Assembly: GCA_963800255.1 (NCBI GenBank)
Contig: CAWDAK010000013.1
Span: forward strand, 186,001 to 250,000
Direction of reading: 5' to 3'
DNA from: DATFVA01 sp963800255
GTDB taxonomy: Bacteria > Bacteroidota > Ignavibacteria > Ignavibacteriales > Ignavibacteriaceae
Length of the DNA stretch: 64,000 nt
In this document: positions 18,947 through 27,627 of the stretch, piece after piece
How positions within the stretch are numbered: the stretch's first letter is position 1
Layout: every line of letters starts with the position of its first letter
Made by a program: the position numbers and the translations under genes
The notes under the pieces: model-generated
The model's database searches: none
Told to the model about the DNA's origin: nothing
What the model saw: only the letters and a program-made list of their open reading frames with translations

Positions 18947-19073
18947 AAGAGGCTATCTCATAAGTGTCATTCCGAATTTATTTCGGAATCTAATTATTCG
19001 ATTTCGAATTGAATTAGAATCAGAAACCATTTCAGGTTGACAATTTCAGACTTTTGAGACAGCCTCTTTTTTT
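18947..19073 (+). terminator. Long-loop terminator containing a palindromic repeat
   Basis: The arm at 18947-18965 (AAGAGGCTATCTCATAAGT) matches the reverse complement of 19050-19068 at 17 of 19 positions, and T residues follow at 19067-19073. The 84-nt loop starts exactly with a palindromic repeat at 18966-18991. The arms resemble those of the terminators at 3582 and 34335. Confidence 0.65.
18966..18991 (+). repeat. Dispersed palindromic (REP-like) repeat, CCGAA variant
   Basis: GTC is followed by ATTCCGAA, a TTTAT loop, TTCGGAAT and CT, giving 8-bp perfect arms. The array at 27147 has the same flanks (GTC and CT) and the same loop but different stem bases, with both arms changed together. 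Confidence 0.7.
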
Positions 19074-19155
19074 ATCCCAATTTGACGGCAATTACCGGTT
19101 AGAAAATTTTAGGATAGGGGTTTCAGGGAGTACAGGTTTAAGCAAATTATTTTTA

Positions 19156-19163
19156 TATTTTTG
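19156..19163 (+). promoter_or_regulatory. Possible -7 element of the Ycf48-like gene
   Basis: TATTTTTG fits TAnnTTTG and lies 32 bp before the start codon at 19196. No TTG or TTTG sits at 19-21 bp upstream, so the promoter is only half supported. Confidence 0.3.
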
Positions 19164-19195
19164 CATTCAATATTAAAGAGCTGAAAACCCGGAGT

Positions 19196-20485
19196 ATGAA
19201 AAAAGCATTTCTATTTTATTTGCTGGGTATGCTTACAATCTCAGTAAATGCCCAGAATTCCTGGGAGAAAATTGATAGTCCTACTTCACATAGATTAACA
19301 TCTGTGGTCTTTTCTGACAGTCTTAACGGATGGGCTGCCGGGGATTCCGGAATCGTTATTCACACCGCCGACGGCGGTAAAAGTTGGGAAACTCAATATC
19401 ATAATGATTCGTTAAGTATTGTAAACCTTTGTTTTCTTGATGCTCAGTATGGTTTTGCGTCGGCTTCCAGCAGCATGTATGAACCATTCGGTTCATTTCT
19501 TCTGAAAACCACCAATGGAGGTGAGAGTTGGAGCGGTGATTATATGAGGATAGGTGAGTTATTCGTGAACTATGTTTGTTTTCTCGATTCACTTAAAGGT
19601 TTTGCCGTAGGATATCCGGGTTTTTTTATGAGAACATCTGACGGAGGCGAATCGTGGAGACCCGTAACCCGCGATTCTTCAATATATGCAGGATATCCTC
19701 CATACAAAATTAAATTTTTGAATGAGACTTATGGTTATGCGTGCGGAGGTGTTCGTGACGTTACTGGAGTAATCTGGCGTACAACCGATGGAGGATTAAG
19801 CTGGGATACTGTAGTTGATACATCATCGGCTCCCCCTGAGCCCCTTTTTGCGCTTCAGATTTTTGACTCTCTTAATGTTATTGCGATGGGGGGTGATCCC
19901 GAATACGGTGCAAGTACTATGAGGACTTCAGATGCCGGTAATTTTTGGCAGTATGATACACTACGAATTTTATGGTATCCGCTTGAAGTCGGATTCAGGA
20001 CTGCTTCAGAAGGTTGGGCGCCTATGGGACCAAAACTTGGTTTTTTATATTCTTCCAATGCCGGTGTGAACTGGTCTCTCATACCAACTCCCGATTCTGC
20101 CTATGTCACTAATATTAATTTTCCGGATTCTTCTCACGGCTATGCAGTAGGCATAAATGGTACTATCTTAAAATATACGTATCAAAAACCTAATGAAGTA
20201 ATCGCTGATGCAGGAGAAATCGGTTCATTTCATCTCGGACAAAATTATCCTAATCCTTTTAATCCTACAACAAGTATAAGCTACCAGGTAGGATCCGCCG
20301 GGATGGTTACTTTAAAAGTGTATAATATTCTCGGTAAAGAGATAGCTTCGCTGATTAATGAATATAAACCTGCCGGCAGCTATTCAGTTGAATTTGACGG
20401 GAGTAACCTTTCCAGCGGTGTATATTTTTACCGGTTAGAGGAAGGTGCATTTACAGACGTAAAAAAGATGATATTACTCAGGTAG
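19196..20485 (+). CDS. Secreted Ycf48-like BNR protein with T9SS sorting domain
   Basis: The 429-residue protein has a signal peptide (residues 1-19, ending NAQ). A seven-bladed propeller of the Ycf48/Hcf136 type follows, with repeats such as TADGGKSWE, TTNGGESW, TSDGGESW, TTDGGLSW and SSNAGVNW, each preceded by a G-x-A-x-G segment (GWAAGDSG, GFAVGYPG, GYACGGV, GYAVGINGTI). The tail (about residue 345 on) is a T9SS type A domain with LGQNYPNPFNP and KKMILLR. Despite the Ycf48 name, photosystem assembly is not implied; secreted members in this phylum have no defined role. It follows the two BNR genes but has its own likely promoter. Confidence 0.87.
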   Translation: MKKAFLFYLLGMLTISVNAQNSWEKIDSPTSHRLTSVVFSDSLNGWAAGDSGIVIHTADGGKSWETQYHNDSLSIVNLCFLDAQYGFASASSSMYEPFGSFLLKTTNGGESWSGDYMRIGELFVNYVCFLDSLKGFAVGYPGFFMRTSDGGESWRPVTRDSSIYAGYPPYKIKFLNETYGYACGGVRDVTGVIWRTTDGGLSWDTVVDTSSAPPEPLFALQIFDSLNVIAMGGDPEYGASTMRTSDAGNFWQYDTLRILWYPLEVGFRTASEGWAPMGPKLGFLYSSNAGVNWSLIPTPDSAYVTNINFPDSSHGYAVGINGTILKYTYQKPNEVIADAGEIGSFHLGQNYPNPFNPTTSISYQVGSAGMVTLKVYNILGKEIASLINEYKPAGSYSVEFDGSNLSSGVYFYRLEEGAFTDVKKMILLR

Positions 20486-20521
20486 TTACTTCACTGTTCA
20501 TTAGCAGATGTCTGTCGCCGC

Positions 20522-22537
20522 TTATTCCCAGTCTTCTTCGAGGAGCCAGCCTTCCGCCAGTTCCTGCTTAATCCCTGTTATGAACCTGGAAGGTTTTGAA
20601 AGTGTCATACCTGCTTCACGGTCGAACATATTCATTGGATAGGTGATAAATAAATTCTGTTTTGCCCGGGTTGAAGCCACGTACATCAGCCTTCTCTCTT
20701 CTTCTAATGCATCGATGTTTTCGGCAGACCTGTAGGATGGGAAAAATCCTTCAACAGCATGAATAATAAAAACTGAATGCCATTCTAATCCTTTTGCTGA
20801 ATGTATCGTGGAAAGTGTAAGATATTCTTCTTCCTTGTCTGCAGGACCAATATCAATAACGCTGTCTATAATAGGTTCAATTGCCATATCTGCAAGCAGG
20901 GTATCCAGCGTTTTATAATTCTCCGCAATATTCTGAAAGATTTCAAGGTCCTTGTTCCGCTTATTAAAATCATCGTACTTCTGCTTGAAAATGGGATGGT
21001 AGTAATCGAGAACAAGCTGAAGTTTTTCTGATGGCAGCGATTTTTCTGTATGAAGCTTATAAAGAAGCTGGAAGAGATTTACCATCCTGTCATTGTATTT
21101 GAAGGATGGCTGCTGATCGGGACTAGATTTAATCGACAGCCTGGCCAGTGCAAGTTCGTCAAGAATTTTTTGGGCCGTTTTTGGTCCCACTCCTTCGTGC
21201 AGTAGCAGTACTCTGTACCAGCTGACAATGTCTTTCGGGTTGGCGGCAATTCTTAAAAAAGCAAGTACATCTTTTATATGCGCTGTTTCAATAAACTTCA
21301 TTCCTCCGAATTTCTGGAAGGGAATATTTGCCTTGCCAAGTTCTATTTCGAGGTCAAAAGAAAAAAAAGAAGATCTGAAAAGGACAGCTATATCGCTTAA
21401 GGGAATGCCTTCTTCTCTCAGTTCAAGGACTTTCTCAACAATAAATTTCGACTGAAGGTTCTCCGTTGATGCAGCAATTATATTGGGTAAAGCTCCGCCG
21501 GGTTTCCTTGTATAAAGATGTTTCTCGTATTTCTCTGCTGCATTTTCAATAATGTGATTAGTAAAATCTAGTACCGGCTGTATACTCCTGAAGTTTTCTT
21601 CCAGTTTGATGATCTTGACATCCTTAAATAGATTCGGGAATTCCATAATGTTCTTGAAATTAGCTCCTCGGAAAGAGTAGATTGACTGGGAATCGTCACC
21701 TACAACCATTACATTATTATTGTTCTGTGAGAGTCCCTGAACTATATCAGCCTGTAGTTTATTAGTATCCTGGTATTCATCAACCATCACGAAATTAATT
21801 GTGGATAAGAGCGACTTTGCACCCGGCGAAAGTTCTTTCAGAAATTTGTCAAGGTATACGAGCAGGTCGTCGTAATCAAATAAATTATTTTTTCTCTTAT
21901 ACTCCTGAAATACCTTATTTATTGCAAGCATCTTTTCGAGCTGTTCTATAAAATGAGGGTAATCTTCTTCAATGATTGTTTCAATCTTTCTGCCGGTATT
22001 TACGCTCAGACTGAATACTTTATTAAGAGTCTGTTTGTTTGGGAATCTTTTTTCTTTACCTACTAATCCCGACTGGTTCCTAATCAGGTTAATAACATCC
22101 TCGCTGTCCCCCTGATCCAGAATTGTGAATGACGGATTTATTCCGAGGGCTTTTGCATACTTACGCAAAGTAAGGTTAGCGAATGAATGAAACGTTCCTC
22201 CCCTGATCTTTGAGCACCGGTTGTCCAGAAGTATAGAGGCCCGGTTCATCATCTCGTTGGCTGCCTTACGTGTGAAAGTAAGCAGCACAATTGACTGTGG
22301 GTCATAACCCAGCTCAACCAACCTTGCTACTCTGAACACCAGCGTTCTTGTTTTTCCTGTTCCTGCACCGGCAATGATAAGGTATGCTCCTTCAACAGCG
22401 GATGCAGCCTCATACTGAGCAGGATTAAGTTCATCCTGGTAATTAATTGTAAAACGGGACTCATCCATTTCACGTTTAATAAAACCGGATTGTCCCGTTT
22501 CGTGTATTCGTTTTAACTTATATTTCTTCTGGATCAT
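20522..22537 (-). CDS. UvrD/PcrA/Rep-family DNA helicase (SF1A)
   Basis: The 671-residue protein carries the SF1A motifs in order: Q-motif region (LNPAQYEAA), Walker A (AGAGTGKT, about residues 56-63), motif Ia (LTFTRKAANEM), Walker B (VDEYQDTN), motif III (VVGDDSQSIYSFRGA), motif IV (LEENFRS), motif V (LSTIHSAKGLEW) and motif VI (EERRLMYVASTRAK). It is a 3'-5' ATP-driven helicase or translocase for repair or replication. UvrD, PcrA and Rep cannot be separated here, and there is no nuclease domain. The true start may be the internal Met before DESRFTINYQDELNPAQ, because the first 24 residues look unconserved. Its ATG overlaps the upstream stop in an ATGA junction, making it third in the floA operon. 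Confidence 0.9.
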   Translation of the reverse strand: MIQKKYKLKRIHETGQSGFIKREMDESRFTINYQDELNPAQYEAASAVEGAYLIIAGAGTGKTRTLVFRVARLVELGYDPQSIVLLTFTRKAANEMMNRASILLDNRCSKIRGGTFHSFANLTLRKYAKALGINPSFTILDQGDSEDVINLIRNQSGLVGKEKRFPNKQTLNKVFSLSVNTGRKIETIIEEDYPHFIEQLEKMLAINKVFQEYKRKNNLFDYDDLLVYLDKFLKELSPGAKSLLSTINFVMVDEYQDTNKLQADIVQGLSQNNNNVMVVGDDSQSIYSFRGANFKNIMEFPNLFKDVKIIKLEENFRSIQPVLDFTNHIIENAAEKYEKHLYTRKPGGALPNIIAASTENLQSKFIVEKVLELREEGIPLSDIAVLFRSSFFSFDLEIELGKANIPFQKFGGMKFIETAHIKDVLAFLRIAANPKDIVSWYRVLLLHEGVGPKTAQKILDELALARLSIKSSPDQQPSFKYNDRMVNLFQLLYKLHTEKSLPSEKLQLVLDYYHPIFKQKYDDFNKRNKDLEIFQNIAENYKTLDTLLADMAIEPIIDSVIDIGPADKEEEYLTLSTIHSAKGLEWHSVFIIHAVEGFFPSYRSAENIDALEEERRLMYVASTRAKQNLFITYPMNMFDREAGMTLSKPSRFITGIKQELAEGWLLEEDWE

Positions 22538-23148
22538 CTACGCAAATATTTTGGCTTTCCAAGAATTTCTGAAACAACAATATAGTCCTGCAGTGCTTGA
22601 GTAGAATACAATTTTTTCTGCAACTCTTCAAAAGGGTACGGTACTTCTTTATTCCGGTCAGCCAGCATTCGTTCAAATCTCTCAGCTTCCTTTGCAACAG
22701 CCGCATCAACAAAAGTTGATTTCTTATAATTAGTAATAGTATGCCAGCTCTTTTCAAGCCGGTTTTCTTTTACTGATTGTTCATGCCATTCTGCGTCTTC
22801 GGTATGCCACTCGCTGTCCTCCGTATGCCATTCTTTATCTTCCGTATGCTCTGCATCTGCATCAGGCACTCTCCTTACTTCAGCTTTTTCGGCTTCCGGT
22901 TCCATTTTACGCTGACTTGTATAATCACCTTCTCCTTTAAATAAACCTTCAATCTCCTTAAGGATATCATATTCACCCTGTCTTCCCTGCTTTTCATAGC
23001 CGGGGGAAGAATAGTTGTTATTTGTTCCACCGCCTGGAGAATTTGAAGGACGCGGCGGCTGCTTATCTTTATCCTTTTTCTTAAATAAGGAGTTGAGGAA
23101 AGCAAAAATTATAAACAGGTAAATGAGTATCTGAATATAGTCGCCCAT
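22534..23148 (-). CDS. Unknown membrane-anchored protein between floA and the helicase gene
   Basis: The 204-residue protein has an N-terminal hydrophobic helix (IQILIYLFIIFAFLNSLF, residues ~5-22), a Lys-rich stop, then a disordered Pro/Ser/Gly/Asn linker. An ILKEIEGLF helix is at about residues 61-69. The centre holds a 7-residue tandem repeat of the EWHTEDS/EWHTEDA type, about 3.5 copies (a 21-bp DNA repeat near 22783-22850). The last 40 residues (PYPFEELQKKLYSTQALQDY, then SEILGKPKYLRR) look like a small conserved helical tail. It shares one base with the floA stop (TGATG) and four with the helicase start, so all three are translationally coupled. In many genomes floA sits with an NfeD-type gene; this protein is not NfeD. 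Function unknown; a FloA partner is a guess from position. Confidence 0.72.
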   Translation of the reverse strand: MGDYIQILIYLFIIFAFLNSLFKKKDKDKQPPRPSNSPGGGTNNNYSSPGYEKQGRQGEYDILKEIEGLFKGEGDYTSQRKMEPEAEKAEVRRVPDADAEHTEDKEWHTEDSEWHTEDAEWHEQSVKENRLEKSWHTITNYKKSTFVDAAVAKEAERFERMLADRNKEVPYPFEELQKKLYSTQALQDYIVVSEILGKPKYLRR

Positions 23149-24146
23149 CAGCTGTCTTTATCCTTTTTTCTCTCTGGTTTGGAAATGGCGTTTCTCATAT
23201 CCGTATCTGATTGTATATTTTTCATCCCGTAATAATCCATAATTCCAAGGTTTCCTGACCGGAATGCTTCAGCCATTGCTTTAGGAATTTCAGCTTCAGC
23301 CTCTACCACCCTTGCACGCTGCTTTGCTACCTCGGCTATATTTTCCTGTTCTGTTGCCACTGCTGACGCACGTCTTTCCTCGGCTTTTGCACGGGCGATC
23401 TTTAAATCAGCCTCAGCCTGGTCAGTTTGAAGTTTCGCTCCGATATTTTCACCAACATCAACATCTGCAATATCTATCGAAAGTATCTCAAATGCTGTAC
23501 CTGAATCAAGTCCTTTAGCAAGTACACTTTTTGAGATCCTGTCCGGGTTTTCAAGAACATGTTTATGAGAATCACTGGAACCGATTGTAGATACTATTCC
23601 TTCTCCAACCCTTGCAAGAATTGTAGCTTCACCGGCACCTCCTACAAGCCTTTCAATATTGGCTCTTACAGTAATTCTTGCAATCGCTTTGAGCTGGATA
23701 CCGTCTTTTGCCACTGCGGCGACTACTGGCGTCTCGATTACTTTTGGTATGACTGACATTTTGACAGCTTCTAAGACATCACGGCCTGCCAAATCTATCG
23801 CAGTTGCACGCTCAAATGTCAGACCCAGGTTTGCTTTGTCAGCTGAAACGAGGGCATTAATTACCTTTACAACGTTCCCACCCGCCAGGTAATGAGCCTC
23901 AAGTTTGTTCTGTTCCACCTTTATTCCGGCTTTAGTTGCTGTAATCATACTTCGTACAATTACTACCGGTGGAACTTTTCTTAGTCTCATTCCTATAAGA
24001 TCTTTGAAAATTTTTAGTTTTACCCCTGAAAAAAAGGCTGTAATAAACAAACCTATTGGTACAAAATAGAGGAAAACCATTAAAAAAAGGATTATTGCGA
24101 TTATGATAACGATTGACAGTCCGGTTAAAGCTTCCATTGAGGGCAC
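23148..24146 (-). CDS. floA: Flotillin-like protein FloA
   Basis: FloA is a membrane-bound SPFH protein that forms foci and organises membrane microdomains in bacteria. The 332-residue length is normal for FloA/UPF0365. A hydrophobic hairpin or helix lies at residues ~7-40, followed by the family segments GMRLRKVPP, LEAHYLAGGNV, FERATAIDLAGRDVLEAV, VRANIERLVGGAGE and the IADVDVGENIGAKLQTDQAEADLK region, then an Ala/Glu/Arg-rich coiled coil (residues ~235-295). It is first in a three-gene operon with the unknown protein and the helicase. No clear promoter was found upstream. Confidence 0.95.
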   Translation of the reverse strand: MPSMEALTGLSIVIIIAIILFLMVFLYFVPIGLFITAFFSGVKLKIFKDLIGMRLRKVPPVVIVRSMITATKAGIKVEQNKLEAHYLAGGNVVKVINALVSADKANLGLTFERATAIDLAGRDVLEAVKMSVIPKVIETPVVAAVAKDGIQLKAIARITVRANIERLVGGAGEATILARVGEGIVSTIGSSDSHKHVLENPDRISKSVLAKGLDSGTAFEILSIDIADVDVGENIGAKLQTDQAEADLKIARAKAEERRASAVATEQENIAEVAKQRARVVEAEAEIPKAMAEAFRSGNLGIMDYYGMKNIQSDTDMRNAISKPERKKDKDS

Positions 24147-24534
24147 TCCGAAGAATTTATAATTGGATTTTAATTTTACTATATATTTACTTTATTAGCA
24201 ATAAACGCTCACTATTTTAGACAGTTATCTTCTCTATTTGAAATTATTTATTTTGAACCAGAGGGGGGTTTTGTACCAGATTTGATTTGAACTACGCATG
24301 CAACATACCTCACTTTTAATGGTATAATAATTGTTTAATTAAGATAGAGAAAATAAAAGATCGGTAGTAACTTGGTTTAATTAACGAATACAGATTTTTA
24401 ATAATTATAAATAAATCATAAATGAGGTATTTTTTTGAACTTTTGTTTGCTTGATTGCAGGAATATCTATTTATATATTAACAAGAGAGTTTAGCATAAG
24501 AGTAAAAAACCTCATTTGAAAGTAAGGAATCATT
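24147..24534. other. Divergent floA-clpC intergenic region with long-range inverted repeat
   Basis: This 388-bp AT-rich gap separates divergent floA and clpC. AAATGAGGT at 24420-24428 is complementary to ACCTCATTT at 24509-24517, and the pairing extends through adjoining T and A runs with one bulge. The two arms enclose about 80 nt just before clpC. No CIRCE-type (TTAGCACTC) or CtsR-type heat-shock operator was seen. Promoter elements are not clear on either strand, and I see no gene. Confidence 0.4.
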
Positions 24535-27045
24535 ATGGATGGAAATTTCTCAGACAGACTTCAGGATGTAATCAGGTTAAGCCGTGAAGAAGCACTTAGG
24601 CTGGGCCATGACTATATCGGAACTGAGCATTTATTATTAGGAATAATCAGGGAAGGTCAGGGAGTTGCTGTAAGAATTCTCAGGAATCTCGACTGTGATC
24701 TCATGAAACTTAAAAAAGCAATCGAAGATACTGTTAGAACTTCAGGCGGCACTCTTACAATTGGGAATATACCGCTGACGAAACAGGCTGAAAAGGTTTT
24801 GAAAATTACACAGATTGAATCGAAAATTTATAAGGCTGATGTTATTGGTACAGAGCATCTGCTTTTATCACTTCTAAGGGACGAAGATAATATCGCTACA
24901 CAGATACTTCACCAGTTTAATGTGACTTACGATTCAGCCAGGGCTGAGCTCAATTCCATGCTCAGCAGCAAAAATCCGAAAGATCCGGCAGGAGCTGTTC
25001 CGCCTGCAGATAAGAAAGTTGAAAGAACAAAAACGCCTGTGCTTGATAACTTCGGACGCGATCTTACTAAATTCGCGATGGAAGATAAACTTGATCCGGT
25101 TGTCGGCAGAGAGAGAGAGATCGAGCGTGTAGCACAGATCTTAAGCAGGAGGAAAAAGAACAATCCAGTACTGATTGGTGAGCCGGGAGTTGGAAAAACT
25201 GCGATTGCTGAAGGACTTGCCTTAAGGATCATGCAAAAGAAAGTCCCCCGCATCCTTCAGGAAAAAAGAGTAGTAACTCTTGATCTTGCAGGACTGGTTG
25301 CCGGAACAAAGTACCGCGGTCAGTTTGAAGAAAGAATGAAAGCTTTGATGAATGAGCTGGAAAAAGCAAAAGAAGTTATACTGTTCATTGATGAGCTTCA
25401 TACAATAGTTGGTGCCGGCGGTGCTTCGGGATCACTTGATGCATCTAATATGTTTAAGCCTGCTCTTGCGCGGGGCGATATACAGTGTATCGGTGCAACA
25501 ACCCTTGATGAATACCGTAAGTATATAGAGACCGATGGCGCCCTCGACAGAAGGTTTCAGAAGGTCATGGTTGAACCGCCCAGTTATGAAGAGACGCTTC
25601 AGATATTGGAGAACATTAAATTTAAATATGAGGAACATCATCATGTACGTTATAGTACTGCTGCCATTGATTCCGCTGTAAGACTGAGCAACAGGTATAT
25701 AACCGACAGACATCTTCCTGATAAAGCAATTGATGTAATTGATGAAGCTGGTTCAAGAGTACATATGGGTAACTTTGAAGTTCCCCAGGAAGTTCTTGAC
25801 CTTGAAGATAGTATAGAAAAAGTAAGAGTTGAAAAAGCTGCAGTTGTTAAGAGACAGGATTATGAAGAAGCTGCACGTTTAAGAGATAAGGAAAGAAACC
25901 TTCAGTCTGATCTTGAAATTGCACGCAGGGAATGGGAAGCAAAGACGAAGGATATCGTCCACGACGTTAGTGAAGAGGATATAGCTACAGTTGTTGCAAT
26001 GATGACAGGTATTCCTGTTAACCGTGTTGCGCAAACTGAATCCCAGAAGCTGCTTAATATGACCGACTCACTTAAGAAACAAATTGTAGGTCAGGATGAG
26101 GCAGTAGGTAAGCTTACAAAAGCAATTCGCAGGACAAGAGCCGGGCTAAAGAGTCCGAACAGACCTATTGGAAGTTTTATCTTTCTTGGTCCTACAGGTG
26201 TTGGTAAAACTGAGTTATGTAAAGCCCTTGCCCGCTACCTGTTCGACAGTGAGAACGCACTCATTAGAATTGACATGAGTGAGTACATGGAGAAATTCTC
26301 CCTCTCAAGACTTGTTGGAGCGCCTCCGGGATATGTCGGTTATGAAGAAGGCGGTCAGCTTACAGAGAAAGTACGCAGGAGACCTTATTCAGTTGTTCTC
26401 TTTGATGAAATTGAGAAAGCTCACCCTGATATCTTCAGTATTTTGCTGCAGGTGCTTGATGACGGAATGCTGACTGACAGTCTGGGCAGAAAAGTTGATT
26501 TCAAGAATACTATAATCATTATGACATCGAATATCGGTGCAAGGGATATTAAGAACATCAGTTCATTCGGTTTCGGCGGCGAGGATGCAGCAGACAGGTA
26601 TTCTAGTCTGAAGAACACCGTCGAAGAAGCGATGAGAAAGCTGTTCAATCCCGAATTCCTGAACCGTGTTGATGAAACAATTGTTTTCAGAAACCTCGAA
26701 AGAGAAGACATACTTCAGATCATCGATATCGAAATGCAGGATCTGATGAAAAATATTCACGATAATAAGATGGAGCTTGCTCTGGATCAGACGGCGAAGG
26801 AATTCCTGGTTGAAAAAGGATTTGACCAGAAATTCGGCGCCAGACCATTGAGACGTGCTATACAAAAGTACGTTGAAGACCCGATAGCCGAAGAGATACT
26901 GAGAGGTAAATTTAAAGAAGGCTCTAAAATAGTATCAAAACATGTTGAAAATATGGAAGAGCTTATATTCGTAATGGAGAATATGGATATCAACCTTACA
27001 GATGAAGAGGAAGAACAGCCTGGTAAAGGTGAATCCGGAACATAA
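24535..27045 (+). CDS. clpC: ATP-dependent Clp protease ATP-binding subunit ClpC
   Basis: ClpC is an AAA+ unfoldase that feeds proteins to ClpP and acts in stress responses and protein quality control. The 836-residue protein has a double Clp-N domain (residues ~1-150, including EALRLGHDYIGTEHLLLGI), AAA-1 with Walker A GEPGVGKT and Walker B LFIDELHT, a UVR motif in the middle domain (QDYEEAARLRDKERNL, which marks ClpC rather than ClpA or ClpB), AAA-2 with GPTGVGKTEL and VVLFDEIEKAHPD, and a C-terminal D2-small domain. The adaptor genes mcsA/mcsB and ctsR are not adjacent. A strong terminator follows. Confidence 0.96.
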   Translation: MDGNFSDRLQDVIRLSREEALRLGHDYIGTEHLLLGIIREGQGVAVRILRNLDCDLMKLKKAIEDTVRTSGGTLTIGNIPLTKQAEKVLKITQIESKIYKADVIGTEHLLLSLLRDEDNIATQILHQFNVTYDSARAELNSMLSSKNPKDPAGAVPPADKKVERTKTPVLDNFGRDLTKFAMEDKLDPVVGREREIERVAQILSRRKKNNPVLIGEPGVGKTAIAEGLALRIMQKKVPRILQEKRVVTLDLAGLVAGTKYRGQFEERMKALMNELEKAKEVILFIDELHTIVGAGGASGSLDASNMFKPALARGDIQCIGATTLDEYRKYIETDGALDRRFQKVMVEPPSYEETLQILENIKFKYEEHHHVRYSTAAIDSAVRLSNRYITDRHLPDKAIDVIDEAGSRVHMGNFEVPQEVLDLEDSIEKVRVEKAAVVKRQDYEEAARLRDKERNLQSDLEIARREWEAKTKDIVHDVSEEDIATVVAMMTGIPVNRVAQTESQKLLNMTDSLKKQIVGQDEAVGKLTKAIRRTRAGLKSPNRPIGSFIFLGPTGVGKTELCKALARYLFDSENALIRIDMSEYMEKFSLSRLVGAPPGYVGYEEGGQLTEKVRRRPYSVVLFDEIEKAHPDIFSILLQVLDDGMLTDSLGRKVDFKNTIIIMTSNIGARDIKNISSFGFGGEDAADRYSSLKNTVEEAMRKLFNPEFLNRVDETIVFRNLEREDILQIIDIEMQDLMKNIHDNKMELALDQTAKEFLVEKGFDQKFGARPLRRAIQKYVEDPIAEEILRGKFKEGSKIVSKHVENMEELIFVMENMDINLTDEEEEQPGKGESGT

Positions 27046-27080
27046 TATTTGTGTGAGTGGCTGCATACCATAAACACGAG

Positions 27081-27113
27081 AAGGCGTATTTCTTTTAATA
27101 CGCCTTTTTTTTA
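27081..27113 (+). terminator. clpC terminator
   Basis: AAGGCGTATT (27081-27090) and AATACGCCTT (27097-27106) form a 10-bp stem with a 6-nt loop, followed by T residues. It ends 35-70 bp after clpC. Confidence 0.92.
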
Positions 27114-27146
27114 TTTAAATTTCCTCATCAGATATGATTGAAATCC

Positions 27147-27307
27147 GTCAAGCTGAATTTATTTCAGCATCTCCCTTGAAGAGTAAAATCTGTCAAGCTG
27201 AAGTTATTTCAGCATCTCTTTTGAAGCATAAAAGCTGTCATGCTGAATTTATTTCAGCATCGCTTTTGAAGCATAAAATCTGTCATGCTGAATTTATTTC
27301 AGCATCT
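27147..27307 (+). repeat. 45-bp tandem array of four palindromic repeats
   Basis: Four copies start at 27147, 27192, 27237 and 27282, an exact 45-bp period. Each has GTC, an 8-base arm (ATGCTGAA, or AAGCTGAA in copies 1 and 2), a TTTAT-type loop, the arm TTCAGCAT, and CT or CG. The 19 bases between palindromes (around TTTTGAAGCATAAAA) are also conserved. Because 45 is divisible by three, the array stays open in one frame and gives a 66-codon open frame (27134-27334) with a 15-residue repeat (CHAEFISASLLKHKI). That frame is most likely not a gene. The array ends about 27 bp before the start of the pterin dehydratase ORF. Confidence 0.85.
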
Positions 27308-27346
27308 CCGACATCAGAATTTAATAACATATAAATGGAGGCGATG

Positions 27347-27625
27347 ATGCAGGTACTGGAAGAATCTAGAATAAATGAAAAGATAAGCAGCCTTAAAGGG
27401 TGGGAATATAAAAACAAGCAAATAGGGAAAGAATACGAGCTTAAAGATTTTAAGGAAGCTCTTAGCTTTGTGAATAAAGTAGGAGAACGGGCAGAAGAAA
27501 TGGATCACCATCCTGATATTTTCCTGCACGACTGGAATAAGGTTAGAATAACTGTTTCGACACATAGCGCCGGCGGTGTTACTGATAACGACTTTAAGCT
27601 TGCAGAAAAAATAGAAAATATCTGA
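27347..27625 (+). CDS. 4a-hydroxytetrahydrobiopterin dehydratase (pterin-4a-carbinolamine dehydratase)
   Basis: The enzyme dehydrates 4a-carbinolamine pterins formed by aromatic amino acid hydroxylases. The protein has the family core: GWEYKNKQIGKEYELKDFKEA, then the active-site HHPD (MDHHPDIFLHDWNKV) and VSTHSAGGVTDNDFKLA. Three in-frame ATGs exist (27335, 27344, 27347). A GGAGG at 27337-27341 would overlap the first and sits 5 nt before the third, so 27347 is the preferred start (92 residues). No phenylalanine hydroxylase is nearby. The TPR gene starts 2 nt after its stop. Confidence 0.9.
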   Translation: MQVLEESRINEKISSLKGWEYKNKQIGKEYELKDFKEALSFVNKVGERAEEMDHHPDIFLHDWNKVRITVSTHSAGGVTDNDFKLAEKIENI

Positions 27626-27627
27626 GA

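Noticed and set aside
27147..27307. CRISPR-like array
   Set aside because: The parts between the palindromes are themselves conserved, so there are no unique spacers, and no cas gene is nearby.
27134..27334. 66-codon open frame with a 15-residue repeat (CHAEFISASLLKHKI)
   Set aside because: It is the translation of the 45-bp palindromic array. The period is a multiple of three, so the frame stays open by chance, and no Shine-Dalgarno is seen.
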